Shown piece after piece: positions 47,592 to 55,630 of a stretch of 64,000 nucleotides of DNA; position 1 is the stretch's first letter, and each line of letters starts with the position of its first letter. The translations under genes were made by a program, and so were the position numbers. Below the pieces are notes generated by a model, which made no database searches, was not told where the DNA came from, and saw only the letters and a list, made by a program, of their open reading frames with translations. Location: contig DUON01000003.1 of NCBI GenBank assembly GCA_012838805.1, positions 1 to 64,000 of the forward strand, in the 5' to 3' direction. This DNA comes from Clostridiales bacterium (lineage in GTDB: Bacteria > Bacillota > Clostridia > Christensenellales > DTU072).

Positions 47592-48563
47592 ATGTATCAA
47601 AAAATAATCGATATCCTAAAAGAAAGTAAAACGATTGCAATATTTGTTCATGTAAACCTCGACGGAGATGCCGTAGGCTCTTCTCTTGCGGTATATACTT
47701 TTCTTAAAAAACTGGGCAAGGAAGTTCATTTGTTTTCTCCCGATAAGGAAAATCCTCTTCCCCAAAAGTTTCAATTCCTAAAAAATAGCGAATGGTACAA
47801 TGCTCAAAAATTAGATAATTATGACTGCGCCTTGGCTTTGGACTGCGGGGACAGCTCAAGGCTGGGAGACGAATATCTGAAAATATTCAAAAAAGCAAAA
47901 TATAGAATCTCTATTGACCATCATGAGTCGCATGAGGAATTTGCTCAAATCACATTGTTGGAAGACAAAGCGTCCAGTACTGCGCAAATAGTGTATAAAG
48001 TTCTTAAGGAATTTGATTCAAGTTTAATAGATAAGGACATAGCCGCTCATATATATACTGGGATTATAACAGATTCAGGAAGCTTTTCTTTTCCCAGTAC
48101 AACCAAGGAGACGCATCTTATCGCATCCGAACTCTTAAGCTATGGCATAGACGCTGGAGATATCTCCAGAAAGGTTATGAAAGATATCTCAATCAATCTT
48201 TTCGAATTAAGGGCAAGGGTGCTTTCACAAGCAAGATTCTATCAAGACCATAAAATAGCGATAATTTCATTCAGACCTGAAGATTTTGCAGCGACTGATA
48301 CGGGGGAGGCGGATACCGAAGGTCTTATAAACAATATCTTAGATGTGGACACAGTAGAAATCGCCATATCCATAGCACAAATAAAAGTAAAATGCTTTAA
48401 AGTCAGTTTTCGAACAAAGCAAAAAGTAAACGCCGCTATGCTTGCCAGTAAATTCGGCGGGGGTGGTCATGCCAATGCCGCTGGCTGTAGAATTTATGGA
48501 TACTATGAGGATATCTATAATAAATTATTAGACTGTGCGACGGAGGCGCTTAAGAATGCTTAA
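47592..48563 (+). CDS. nrnA: Bifunctional oligoribonuclease / PAP phosphatase NrnA
   Basis: A DHH/DHHA1 phosphoesterase that degrades very short RNAs and often 3'-phosphoadenosine 5'-phosphate. The 323-residue protein has the N-terminal HVNLDGDAVGSSLA, LALDCGDSSRLG near 75, the DHH motif ISIDHHESHEEF near 107 and the C-terminal GGGGHANAAGCR near 289. It overlaps truB by 8 bp. The location between rbfA and truB is typical of Clostridia. Confidence 0.96.
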   Translation: MYQKIIDILKESKTIAIFVHVNLDGDAVGSSLAVYTFLKKLGKEVHLFSPDKENPLPQKFQFLKNSEWYNAQKLDNYDCALALDCGDSSRLGDEYLKIFKKAKYRISIDHHESHEEFAQITLLEDKASSTAQIVYKVLKEFDSSLIDKDIAAHIYTGIITDSGSFSFPSTTKETHLIASELLSYGIDAGDISRKVMKDISINLFELRARVLSQARFYQDHKIAIISFRPEDFAATDTGEADTEGLINNILDVDTVEIAISIAQIKVKCFKVSFRTKQKVNAAMLASKFGGGGHANAAGCRIYGYYEDIYNKLLDCATEALKNA

Positions 48564-49425
48564 TGGCTTTATAAATTTATATAAGGAAAAGGGCATTTCA
48601 TCCAATAAAGCGTTAAGTATTCTAAAATTCCACTTAATTCAGAATAATATTTTCACAAAAGCTGGTCATTTTGGTACCTTAGACCCTGAAGCCGAGGGAG
48701 TACTGCCGGTAGCTTTAGGAAGAGCAACAAGGCTTTTTGACTATACGATACACAAAAAAAAGGTATATCGAACAAGCTTTTTGTTTGGGAAAGAGACGGA
48801 TACTTTGGACTTGGCGGGAGAGGTAATAAAAGAAGAAGCAGTATCCATAACCAAAGAGGACATATTGGATGTTTTATATAAGTTTATTGGGAATATCCCT
48901 CAAGTTCCGCCTAAGTATAGTGCGAAATCCATCGGTGGAAAGAGAGCTTATGCGCTGGCAAGAAAGGGAATTGAATTCTCATTGAAGCCAAAGCTTGTGG
49001 AAGTCTTCAGTATAGATATACTCTCCCAAATTGACAAGAACCATTTTGAATTCCGCATCGTATGCGGGGGCGGAGCGTACATAAGGGCGTTGGCAAGGGA
49101 TATCGCAAAAGAATTGGGTACTGTCGCAGTCACGACAAGCATAATTAGAGAGGCAAGCGGGGATTTTAAGATATCAAAAAGCGTCAGACTTTCGGAAATT
49201 GAAAACGGAGTTGTGCAGTATATCCTGCCTATGGATACAGTTTTATCCGATTATCAAAGGATAGATATCGATTTGAATCAACTAAAGGATTTACTTGACG
49301 GAAAAAGAATTTTATATAAGAATATACCTGACGGTTTTATTAAAGTATATACCGACAACCGCCTGACAGGCATTGGGAAAAGAGACAATTCAGGGAGGCT
49401 TTTTATTAAGACATGGCTGATTTAG
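48556..49425 (+). CDS. truB: tRNA pseudouridine-55 synthase
   Basis: It makes pseudouridine 55 in the T arm of tRNAs. The 289-residue protein has the catalytic Asp43 in HFGTLDPEAEGVLPVALGRA, PQVPPKYSAKSIGGKRAYALAR region near 115-137, and GGGAYIRALARDI near 175. I chose the ATG at 48556 (GGAGG 9 nt upstream) over an in-frame start at 48535. It overlaps ribF by 13 bp. Confidence 0.96.
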   Translation: MLNGFINLYKEKGISSNKALSILKFHLIQNNIFTKAGHFGTLDPEAEGVLPVALGRATRLFDYTIHKKKVYRTSFLFGKETDTLDLAGEVIKEEAVSITKEDILDVLYKFIGNIPQVPPKYSAKSIGGKRAYALARKGIEFSLKPKLVEVFSIDILSQIDKNHFEFRIVCGGGAYIRALARDIAKELGTVAVTTSIIREASGDFKISKSVRLSEIENGVVQYILPMDTVLSDYQRIDIDLNQLKDLLDGKRILYKNIPDGFIKVYTDNRLTGIGKRDNSGRLFIKTWLI

Positions 49426-50291
49426 CGAAAAAAAGGGTATTGGCGCTTGGTTTTTTTGACGGGATACATATCGGTCATAGATATTTACTTCAAAAAGCCA
49501 AGGCTCTTGCCGAAAAATCAGGCTCTAAGATGACGGTGGTTACTTTTAATGACAGTTTCTTGACAAATCTTGGAAAGAGCGAAAAAGAAATCTTTTTATT
49601 AAAAGAAAGAGAAAAAATTCTAAAAATGCTGGGATACCGCGATATAATCGCACTTAACCCCACAAAGGAATTCTTGTCTAAGTCCAAAGACGAATTCTTA
49701 GAATATCTCTTAAGCCTAAACCCTTATGCTGTTGTCGCTGGGAAAGATTATGCTTTTGGCAAAATGGCAAAAGGAAATACGGTGTACCTTGAAAAATATA
49801 TGCGAGAAAAGGGCGTCAAAACCGTTTTGGTAAATTTGCAAAAGTATAAGCTTAAAAAAATCAGCACTTCGAATATAAAAAGGCTTATAGCTGAAGGGCG
49901 TATAGAGTTGGCTAACAAATTGCTTGGAGATGCCTATTTTATAGAAGGAAAGGTGATAAAAGGCAGAGGTATTGGCTCAAGTTTGGGAATTCCCACAGCG
50001 AATATACTAATCGATCCCATGAAGCTTGTACCGCTTGAAGGCGTATATAAAACCAAGACAGAGATTGACAACAAGCTCTATGATTCGATAACGAATGTAG
50101 GACACCGCCCGACATTTGAAGACCATGAGAGAAGTATCGAAACGCTTTTAATTAATCAGTCTATAGATCTTTACGGTAAAGATATCGTAGTATACTTTTA
50201 TCATAGATTAAGGGATATAATAAAGTTTGAAACCCCTGAAAAACTTGTAAATCAAATAAAAATGGATCTAAAAAACGCTTATGAAAAATGA
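49413..50291 (+). CDS. ribF: Bifunctional riboflavin kinase / FAD synthetase
   Basis: It makes FMN and FAD from riboflavin and ATP. The 292-residue protein has the N-terminal adenylyltransferase domain with GFFDGIHIGHRYLL near residue 13, DYAFGKMAKGN near 112 and STSNIKRLI near 152. The C-terminal flavokinase domain has GRGIGSSLGIPTANI near 184 and NVGHRPTF near 228. The start overlaps truB; no riboswitch precedes it. Confidence 0.96.
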   Translation: MADLAKKRVLALGFFDGIHIGHRYLLQKAKALAEKSGSKMTVVTFNDSFLTNLGKSEKEIFLLKEREKILKMLGYRDIIALNPTKEFLSKSKDEFLEYLLSLNPYAVVAGKDYAFGKMAKGNTVYLEKYMREKGVKTVLVNLQKYKLKKISTSNIKRLIAEGRIELANKLLGDAYFIEGKVIKGRGIGSSLGIPTANILIDPMKLVPLEGVYKTKTEIDNKLYDSITNVGHRPTFEDHERSIETLLINQSIDLYGKDIVVYFYHRLRDIIKFETPEKLVNQIKMDLKNAYEK

Positions 50292-51150
50292 TTATATGAT
50301 AAAGTTCGGAGTGTCGGGAAATTCCAACAGCTTTTATGAAGACGGTTTTTCCTCTACAATAGACGCCGCTAAATGGTGCAAGAGCAAGGGCTTGGACCTT
50401 TATGAATACTCTTTTGGAAGAGGAATCAAGATGAGGGACCAAACGGCGGTAGAGATAGGCAACGAATTTAAGCTTTATAATATAGAAATGTCCGTTCATG
50501 CTCCTTATTACATCAATTTTGCCAATTCCGACCCGCAAAAAATTCAAAATTCCTTAATGTATGTGATTAATTCTTTGGAAAAAGCCAAGTTTCTTCAAGC
50601 GCCAAGAGTTGTCTTCCATACTGCTTCACAAGGAAAGATGTCAAGAGAAGAGGCTTTCAATCTAACAAAGCTAAATATTATGCTCCTTATGGAAAAAATC
50701 GCTGAAAAAGGCTACACAGACTTTATACTATGTCCTGAAACAATGGGCAAGGTTGGGCAGATCGGAACGGTTGAGGAGATTATAGAAATATGCAATATGG
50801 CACCATATTTTTACCCATGCGTTGATTTTGGACATATAAATGCGCGGGAAAGAGGTATTTTGAATACAAAAAAGGATTATCAGCTCATTATTGATAAGCT
50901 TTTAGATAATCTGCCCTCACAAAAGGTCAAATATATGCATATTCATTTTAGTAAAATCGAATATGGGGAGAGAGGGGAAATAAGACATCTCACTTTTGAG
51001 GATAAAAAGTACGGTCCTGAATTTGAGCCTTTGGCTGAAGTTTTATATAAAAACACCTTGCAGCCGCATATTTTATCAGAATCAGACGGCACACAAGCCG
51101 AAGATGCAATGGAAATGAAAAAAATTTATATGAAAATGCTCTCAAAATGA
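50281..51150 (+). CDS. Endonuclease IV-like TIM-barrel protein
   Basis: A 289-residue protein of the Nfo/AP endonuclease 2 (xylose isomerase-like TIM barrel) family. Likely metal ligands are His73 (SVHAPYY), His113 (VFHTAS), Glu153 (CPETMGK), Asp182 and His185 (VDFGH), His220 (MHIHFSK) and Glu267 (LSESDG). The classic DRH zinc triad region reads IRH (residues 234-236), so the Asp ligand is not conserved, and DTCH reads DFGH. It may be an AP endonuclease with a changed metal site or a related enzyme. It overlaps ribF by 11 bp and ends the cluster. Confidence 0.85.
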   Translation: MKNDYMIKFGVSGNSNSFYEDGFSSTIDAAKWCKSKGLDLYEYSFGRGIKMRDQTAVEIGNEFKLYNIEMSVHAPYYINFANSDPQKIQNSLMYVINSLEKAKFLQAPRVVFHTASQGKMSREEAFNLTKLNIMLLMEKIAEKGYTDFILCPETMGKVGQIGTVEEIIEICNMAPYFYPCVDFGHINARERGILNTKKDYQLIIDKLLDNLPSQKVKYMHIHFSKIEYGERGEIRHLTFEDKKYGPEFEPLAEVLYKNTLQPHILSESDGTQAEDAMEMKKIYMKMLSK

Positions 51151-51162
51151 GGCTGATTTGCA

Positions 51163-51168
51163 TATAAT
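51163..51168 (+). promoter_or_regulatory. -10 element abutting the yunB start
   Basis: TATAAT at 51163-51168, within CATATAATA, lies 5 nt before the GTG start. No good -35 is seen at 16-18 bp. CATATAAT also resembles the sigma-E -10 consensus (CATACAAT), which would fit a sporulation gene, but no matching -35 is clear. Confidence 0.4.
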
Positions 51169-51173
51169 ATTTT

Positions 51174-51854
51174 GTGATAAAAAAAGTTTATAAAAATTTT
51201 AAGGAAAATAAAAAAAAGATACTTAGCTGGCTGATTATATTTGGCGTGGTTATATTTATTGTCATTTATTATTACACTATCACAGTGCCTTATGTATCGC
51301 ATCTTGCTGAAGAGACCGTATCCGTAAAGAGCATAAATATAATAAATCAGACAAACAAAAAAATTCAAAGGCTTCGTGCTTTTTATGGCAATCTGTTTGA
51401 ATTCGTTAGAAATGATGAAGGGGATATCACGCTTATTGAAAGCAACCACGCTTTAATAAACCAAATAACTATGCTGGCAAACGCTGAAATTCAAAACGCC
51501 TTAAATGAGCTTCATGAGCAAAAGCTGAATATTCCTGCGGGGGCTTTCACGGGGAGTGCTTTGCTTGCAGGGGTTGGGTTCAACGTGCCGATAACTATTG
51601 TGTCTATCGGCAAATGCAATACTAAATTTAATTCAAATTTCTATGCTGTGGGCATCAACCATGCCGTTCATAAACTCGTGCTTGATGTGTTTGTGGATAT
51701 TAAAGTGCTTGTCCCTTGGCGTGCCCAAGATGTAAGGGTAAAGTATGAAATCTTGCTTGCGGAGAATTTGATTGTAGGGCAGATACCCAGTACTTATTTA
51801 TCTGGGGAGAGCTTTGACCCAAATTATATTGACTTGATACCTGATTATAATTAA
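51174..51854 (+). CDS. yunB: Sporulation protein YunB family
   Basis: A 226-residue membrane-anchored protein with one N-terminal hydrophobic segment (about 18-38) and an extracytoplasmic domain with GINHAVHKLVLDVFVDIKVL near 160, the YunB family pattern. YunB is made in the mother cell (sigma-E regulon) in Bacillus and is needed for efficient spore formation; its exact role is unknown. The start is GTG; there is no other start before the membrane helix and no ribosome-binding site. It suggests the host forms spores or descends from sporulating ancestors. Confidence 0.8.
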   Translation: MIKKVYKNFKENKKKILSWLIIFGVVIFIVIYYYTITVPYVSHLAEETVSVKSINIINQTNKKIQRLRAFYGNLFEFVRNDEGDITLIESNHALINQITMLANAEIQNALNELHEQKLNIPAGAFTGSALLAGVGFNVPITIVSIGKCNTKFNSNFYAVGINHAVHKLVLDVFVDIKVLVPWRAQDVRVKYEILLAENLIVGQIPSTYLSGESFDPNYIDLIPDYN

Positions 51855-51923
51855 ATTCAATAATAAAGTAATCCTGTAATTATATTTTATTTATAATTAT
51901 TAATTCATCGCCATATCATTCAT

Positions 51924-51952
51924 TTGCAAAAAGGGCATAATGGTGCTATACT
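51924..51952 (+). promoter_or_regulatory. pheST promoter
   Basis: TTGCAA (51924-51929), a 17-bp spacer and TATACT (51947-51952) predict a start near 51959 and a leader of only about 26 nt. This leaves no room for a T-box riboswitch. Confidence 0.75.
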
Positions 51953-51984
51953 ATATTTTATAATTTTAGGAGTATTTATTGGTT

Positions 51985-53004
51985 ATGCACGAACAAATTA
52001 AAAAAATTAGTTTAGCTGTTATGGAAAAACTTAAGGATGCAGACTCTTTGAATTTAATCAATGACATAAGAGTTAAATTTTTGGGGAAAAACGGGGAAGT
52101 GACGGCTTTGTTCAAAAACCTTAAGAGCTGTCCGCCCGACCAAAGACCAAAGATAGGTCAGTTGATAAACGATTTAAGAAACCAAGTGGAATTAGCGATT
52201 AAAGAACATGAGAATAAGGTCGCTGAAAGGGAAAAGAATAAAAAGCTTGCTCAAGAGACATTGGATATCACTTTGTCGAAAAAGACCCGCAAGGTGGGGG
52301 CTTTGCATCCCTTAAACCAAGTAATAGAGGAAATTTCACAAATTTTTATCGGTTTGGGGTTTGCGGTCAAGGACGGACCAGAAATAGAGCTTGACTACTA
52401 TAATTTTGAGGCTTTGAATATTCCCGCCGACCACCCGTCAAGAGATGAACAAGATACATTTTATATAAATGATAATATTCTCTTAAGGACGCAGACTTCG
52501 GCTGTTCAGGTGAGAATTATGGAAAAAGAAGCTCCCCCGCTTAGAATCATATGCCCGGGGAAAGTCTATCGTCCGGACGACGATGCATCCCATTCGCCTA
52601 TCTTTCATCAAATCGAAGGCTTGGTTATAGACAAAAATATCACCTTATGCGACTTGAAGGCGCTGTTAGACAATTTTGCAAGGTCGTATTTTTCTTCACA
52701 GACAAAGACCAGATTAAGACCGTCTTACTTTCCGTTTACAGAACCCAGCGTGGAGGTAGATTTAAGCTGTGCAATCTGCAATGGAAAGGGTTGTTCTTTA
52801 TGCAAAGGAACGGGCTGGATAGAGCTTTTGGGCGCTGGGATAGTCAATCCCAGAGTATTGGAATATGCTGGAATTGACTCCAAAGAATATTCGGGGCTTG
52901 CCTTTGGCATGGGCGTGGAAAGGGCAGCTATGATTAAGTACGGCATACCTGATATCAGACTGTTTTATGAAAACGATTATAGATTTTTGAAGCAATACAG
53001 ATAG
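51985..53004 (+). CDS. pheS: Phenylalanine-tRNA ligase alpha subunit
   Basis: The catalytic class II subunit of PheRS. The 339-residue protein has the N-terminal tRNA-binding coiled coil (about 1-90), LHPLNQVIEEI near 108, the motif 2 region RIICPGKVYRPDDDASH near 187, FTEPSVEVD near 247 and the C-terminal GMGVERAAMIKYGIPDIR motif 3. The ATG at 51985 lies 12 nt after AGGAG; an in-frame TTG at 51979 has better spacing and may be the real start. pheT follows 9 nt later. Confidence 0.95.
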   Translation: MHEQIKKISLAVMEKLKDADSLNLINDIRVKFLGKNGEVTALFKNLKSCPPDQRPKIGQLINDLRNQVELAIKEHENKVAEREKNKKLAQETLDITLSKKTRKVGALHPLNQVIEEISQIFIGLGFAVKDGPEIELDYYNFEALNIPADHPSRDEQDTFYINDNILLRTQTSAVQVRIMEKEAPPLRIICPGKVYRPDDDASHSPIFHQIEGLVIDKNITLCDLKALLDNFARSYFSSQTKTRLRPSYFPFTEPSVEVDLSCAICNGKGCSLCKGTGWIELLGAGIVNPRVLEYAGIDSKEYSGLAFGMGVERAAMIKYGIPDIRLFYENDYRFLKQYR

Positions 53005-53013
53005 GAGGCTTAA

Positions 53014-55401
53014 ATGAAAGTACCCATAAGTTGGCTAAAAGACTTTGTAGAAATAGATATTGACGAACATCAGCTTTCGGATAAATTGGTAAACTGCGGC
53101 TTTGAGATAGAGGGGATAATTTATCTTAAGGATAGAATTCAAAATGTCATAACAGCTAAGATAACAAAAATACAACCTCATCCTCAAGCTGATAAGCTGA
53201 ATATCTGTACTGTGTTTGACGGTGAAAAGGATTTGACGATAATCTCCGCAGCGCCGAATATAAAAGAGGGCGATATAGTACCTGTCGCCTTAGATAACGC
53301 CGTTCTTGCTGACGGCAAAAAGATAAATGCAGCTGAATTTAGAGGAATTCTTTCCCATGGTATGATGTGCTCAGGAGCGGAATTGGATATAAGCGAAGAG
53401 GAATTCCAAGGCGCCGGCATTGACGGAGTATTGATTTTGCCCAAAGATACGCCACTCGGCGAAGATATCAATAAGATTATTGGCAATGACGATATAATTT
53501 TAGATATAGCGATTACTACCAATAGACAGGACTGCAACAGTATTTTAGGCATTGCAAGGGAGGTCGCTGTTGTTACGGGCAAAAAGCTAAAAATGCCTGA
53601 TTTAAGCTATAAAGAAATTGACCAAGACATAAATGACATCTTAAAGGTTGAAAACGAAAACTTTAAGTTGTGTTCAAGGTATATGGCAAAGGCGGCGATT
53701 GATGTAAAAATCGAAAAATCTCCCGCCATTATACAAAAAAGACTTAAGGCAGTTGGCATAAGACCTATAAATAATTTGGTGGATGTCACTAATTATGTAT
53801 TGATAGAAATAGGTCAGCCCTTGCACGCTTTTGATTATAAGCTTCTCAAAGGCGGTAAGATTGTGGTGAGGGAGGCTTTGGACGGAGAGAAGATAACCGC
53901 TCTTGACGGCAAGGAGTATACCTTGACTTCAAAGAATCTTGCCATATGCGACGAGGAAAAGCCGGTGGCGATAGCGGGAATTATGGGCGGAGAGTACTTT
54001 TCAATTAATCAGGATACCTCTTCAATAGTTGTAGAATCAGCGAATTTCGCCAGAGACAGCGTCAGACACACCTCAAAACAGCTAAACATCAGGTCAGAAT
54101 CCTCTCAAAGGTTTGAAAAGGGCATAGATTTCTTGTCGCAGGAGGTTGGCTTGAATAGAGCTTTGCATCTTTTGGATAAATACGGCTGGGCTAAGGTTAT
54201 GAAAGGTGTTATAGACTCAAAACAAAGGGAAATTGAGAAACAAACAATACAGACAACATTTGACGCCATAAACAAGGTGCTGGGAATCAATGTTTCTAAA
54301 GAAATCATTGTGGATATCCTCAATTCCTTGGAGTTCGTTCTTCAAGTCAAGGACCATGAATTGACAGTAGAGGTACCGTCTTACAGAATCGATATCGAGG
54401 GCGTCAACGATCTTGCCGAAGAGGTCATAAGGATTTATGGATATTCAAATATTCTACCCTCAATGCTTGAAAACGCAAGAATGACACAAGGCGGTAAGAA
54501 TACCGAGCAAAAGAGAATGGACAAGATAAAATCCATTTTGATATCCCATGGTGTCTATGAGATAGTCAATTATTCTTTTATTTCGCCAAAATCTTTCGAG
54601 ATGTTAAATTTGAATAAGCAAAACCCCTTAAGGGATGCTATAAAAATCTCCAACCCGCTTGGGCTGGATATGAGTGTGATGAGAACAAATCTTGTATACA
54701 GCATGATAAAAACCCTTGTCTCAAATATCACAAGAGGCAATAAGACGCTTAGGCTATTTGAGGTTGCAAAGGCGTATATCCCTAAGAGCCTACCCCTAAA
54801 TGAGCTTCCGCAAGAAAAGAGTATACTGTGTCTTGGATTCGTTGGTGAAAATGAAGATTTATATTCAATAAAAGGAGTTGTTGAGGATATCCTTGCCACG
54901 ATGAATATATCTTGCGAATATATAAGAGCAGACATTGAATATCTTCACCCGAATAGGGCAGCGGATATTGTCGCCAATGGCAAAACCATAGGCTATCTTG
55001 GGGAAGTCCACCCTAAAACGCTTGAAAACTTTGACATTGACAAGAGAATATATATTGCCGAGATTTCCGTAGACTATATCCTTGAAAACGCCCTGGATTT
55101 CAAACCTTTCAAGGCAATCTCAAGATATCAAAATATGGAAAGGGACTTGGCGGTCATTATGGACATAGATACGCCTGTAAAAGAAGCTTTGGACTTAATC
55201 CAGACTAATGGCGGGGATATCTTGGAAAGCTGTGAAGTGTTTGATGTGTATCAAGGAGAGCAAGTTCCAAAAGGAAAAAAGAGCGTAGCGTTCAAGCTTT
55301 CATTTAGGCATTTTGAAAGGACGTTAAAAGAAGAAGAGGTGAACGCTGTAATTAATAATATCTTAACCGCTTTTAAGACAATAAATGCCGAATTAAGATA
55401 A
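53014..55401 (+). CDS. pheT: Phenylalanine-tRNA ligase beta subunit
   Basis: It forms the alpha2-beta2 PheRS and edits misacylated tyrosine. The 795-residue protein has the EMAP-type tRNA-binding domain (about 39-150) with HPQADKLNICTV, the B3/B4 editing domain (about 210-370), B5 (about 405-475), the catalytic-like core, and a C-terminal FDX-ACB anticodon-binding domain (about 700-795). AGGAGG sits upstream. A terminator follows. Confidence 0.97.
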   Translation: MKVPISWLKDFVEIDIDEHQLSDKLVNCGFEIEGIIYLKDRIQNVITAKITKIQPHPQADKLNICTVFDGEKDLTIISAAPNIKEGDIVPVALDNAVLADGKKINAAEFRGILSHGMMCSGAELDISEEEFQGAGIDGVLILPKDTPLGEDINKIIGNDDIILDIAITTNRQDCNSILGIAREVAVVTGKKLKMPDLSYKEIDQDINDILKVENENFKLCSRYMAKAAIDVKIEKSPAIIQKRLKAVGIRPINNLVDVTNYVLIEIGQPLHAFDYKLLKGGKIVVREALDGEKITALDGKEYTLTSKNLAICDEEKPVAIAGIMGGEYFSINQDTSSIVVESANFARDSVRHTSKQLNIRSESSQRFEKGIDFLSQEVGLNRALHLLDKYGWAKVMKGVIDSKQREIEKQTIQTTFDAINKVLGINVSKEIIVDILNSLEFVLQVKDHELTVEVPSYRIDIEGVNDLAEEVIRIYGYSNILPSMLENARMTQGGKNTEQKRMDKIKSILISHGVYEIVNYSFISPKSFEMLNLNKQNPLRDAIKISNPLGLDMSVMRTNLVYSMIKTLVSNITRGNKTLRLFEVAKAYIPKSLPLNELPQEKSILCLGFVGENEDLYSIKGVVEDILATMNISCEYIRADIEYLHPNRAADIVANGKTIGYLGEVHPKTLENFDIDKRIYIAEISVDYILENALDFKPFKAISRYQNMERDLAVIMDIDTPVKEALDLIQTNGGDILESCEVFDVYQGEQVPKGKKSVAFKLSFRHFERTLKEEEVNAVINNILTAFKTINAELR

Positions 55402-55420
55402 AATCTAATATGCTATAAAG

Positions 55421-55448
55421 AAAACAGAGCAGAGGATTGCTCTGTTTT
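55421..55448 (+). terminator. Terminator of pheST
   Basis: An 11-bp perfect stem, AAAACAGAGCA (55421-55431) with TGCTCTGTTTT (55438-55448), has a GAGGAT loop and ends in T-rich sequence. Confidence 0.88.
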
Positions 55449-55474
55449 TATATTATTACAAAAATCTGCCTAAT

Positions 55475-55502
55475 TTGCAATAATCTTTAATTTTGGTAAA
55501 AT
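55475..55502 (+). promoter_or_regulatory. Possible mutS2 promoter
   Basis: TTGCAA (55475-55480), a 16-bp spacer and TAAAAT (55497-55502) lie about 130 nt before mutS2. Other AT-rich -10-like sites nearer the gene lack a -35. The long leader shows nothing else of note. Confidence 0.45.
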
Positions 55503-55630
55503 CATTGCATAAATAATACTAAAATAATAGCATTATTAGATACAATATAATACTTTAACTTGTTTTTATGGCAAAAAAAGGTTATCATTATACTGCTAAA
55601 TTATAGAATAATTTAAGTTATCGGAGAAAA

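Noticed and set aside
51851..51984. T-box or other riboswitch before pheST
   Set aside because: No T-box sequence and a promoter only about 33 nt before the gene.
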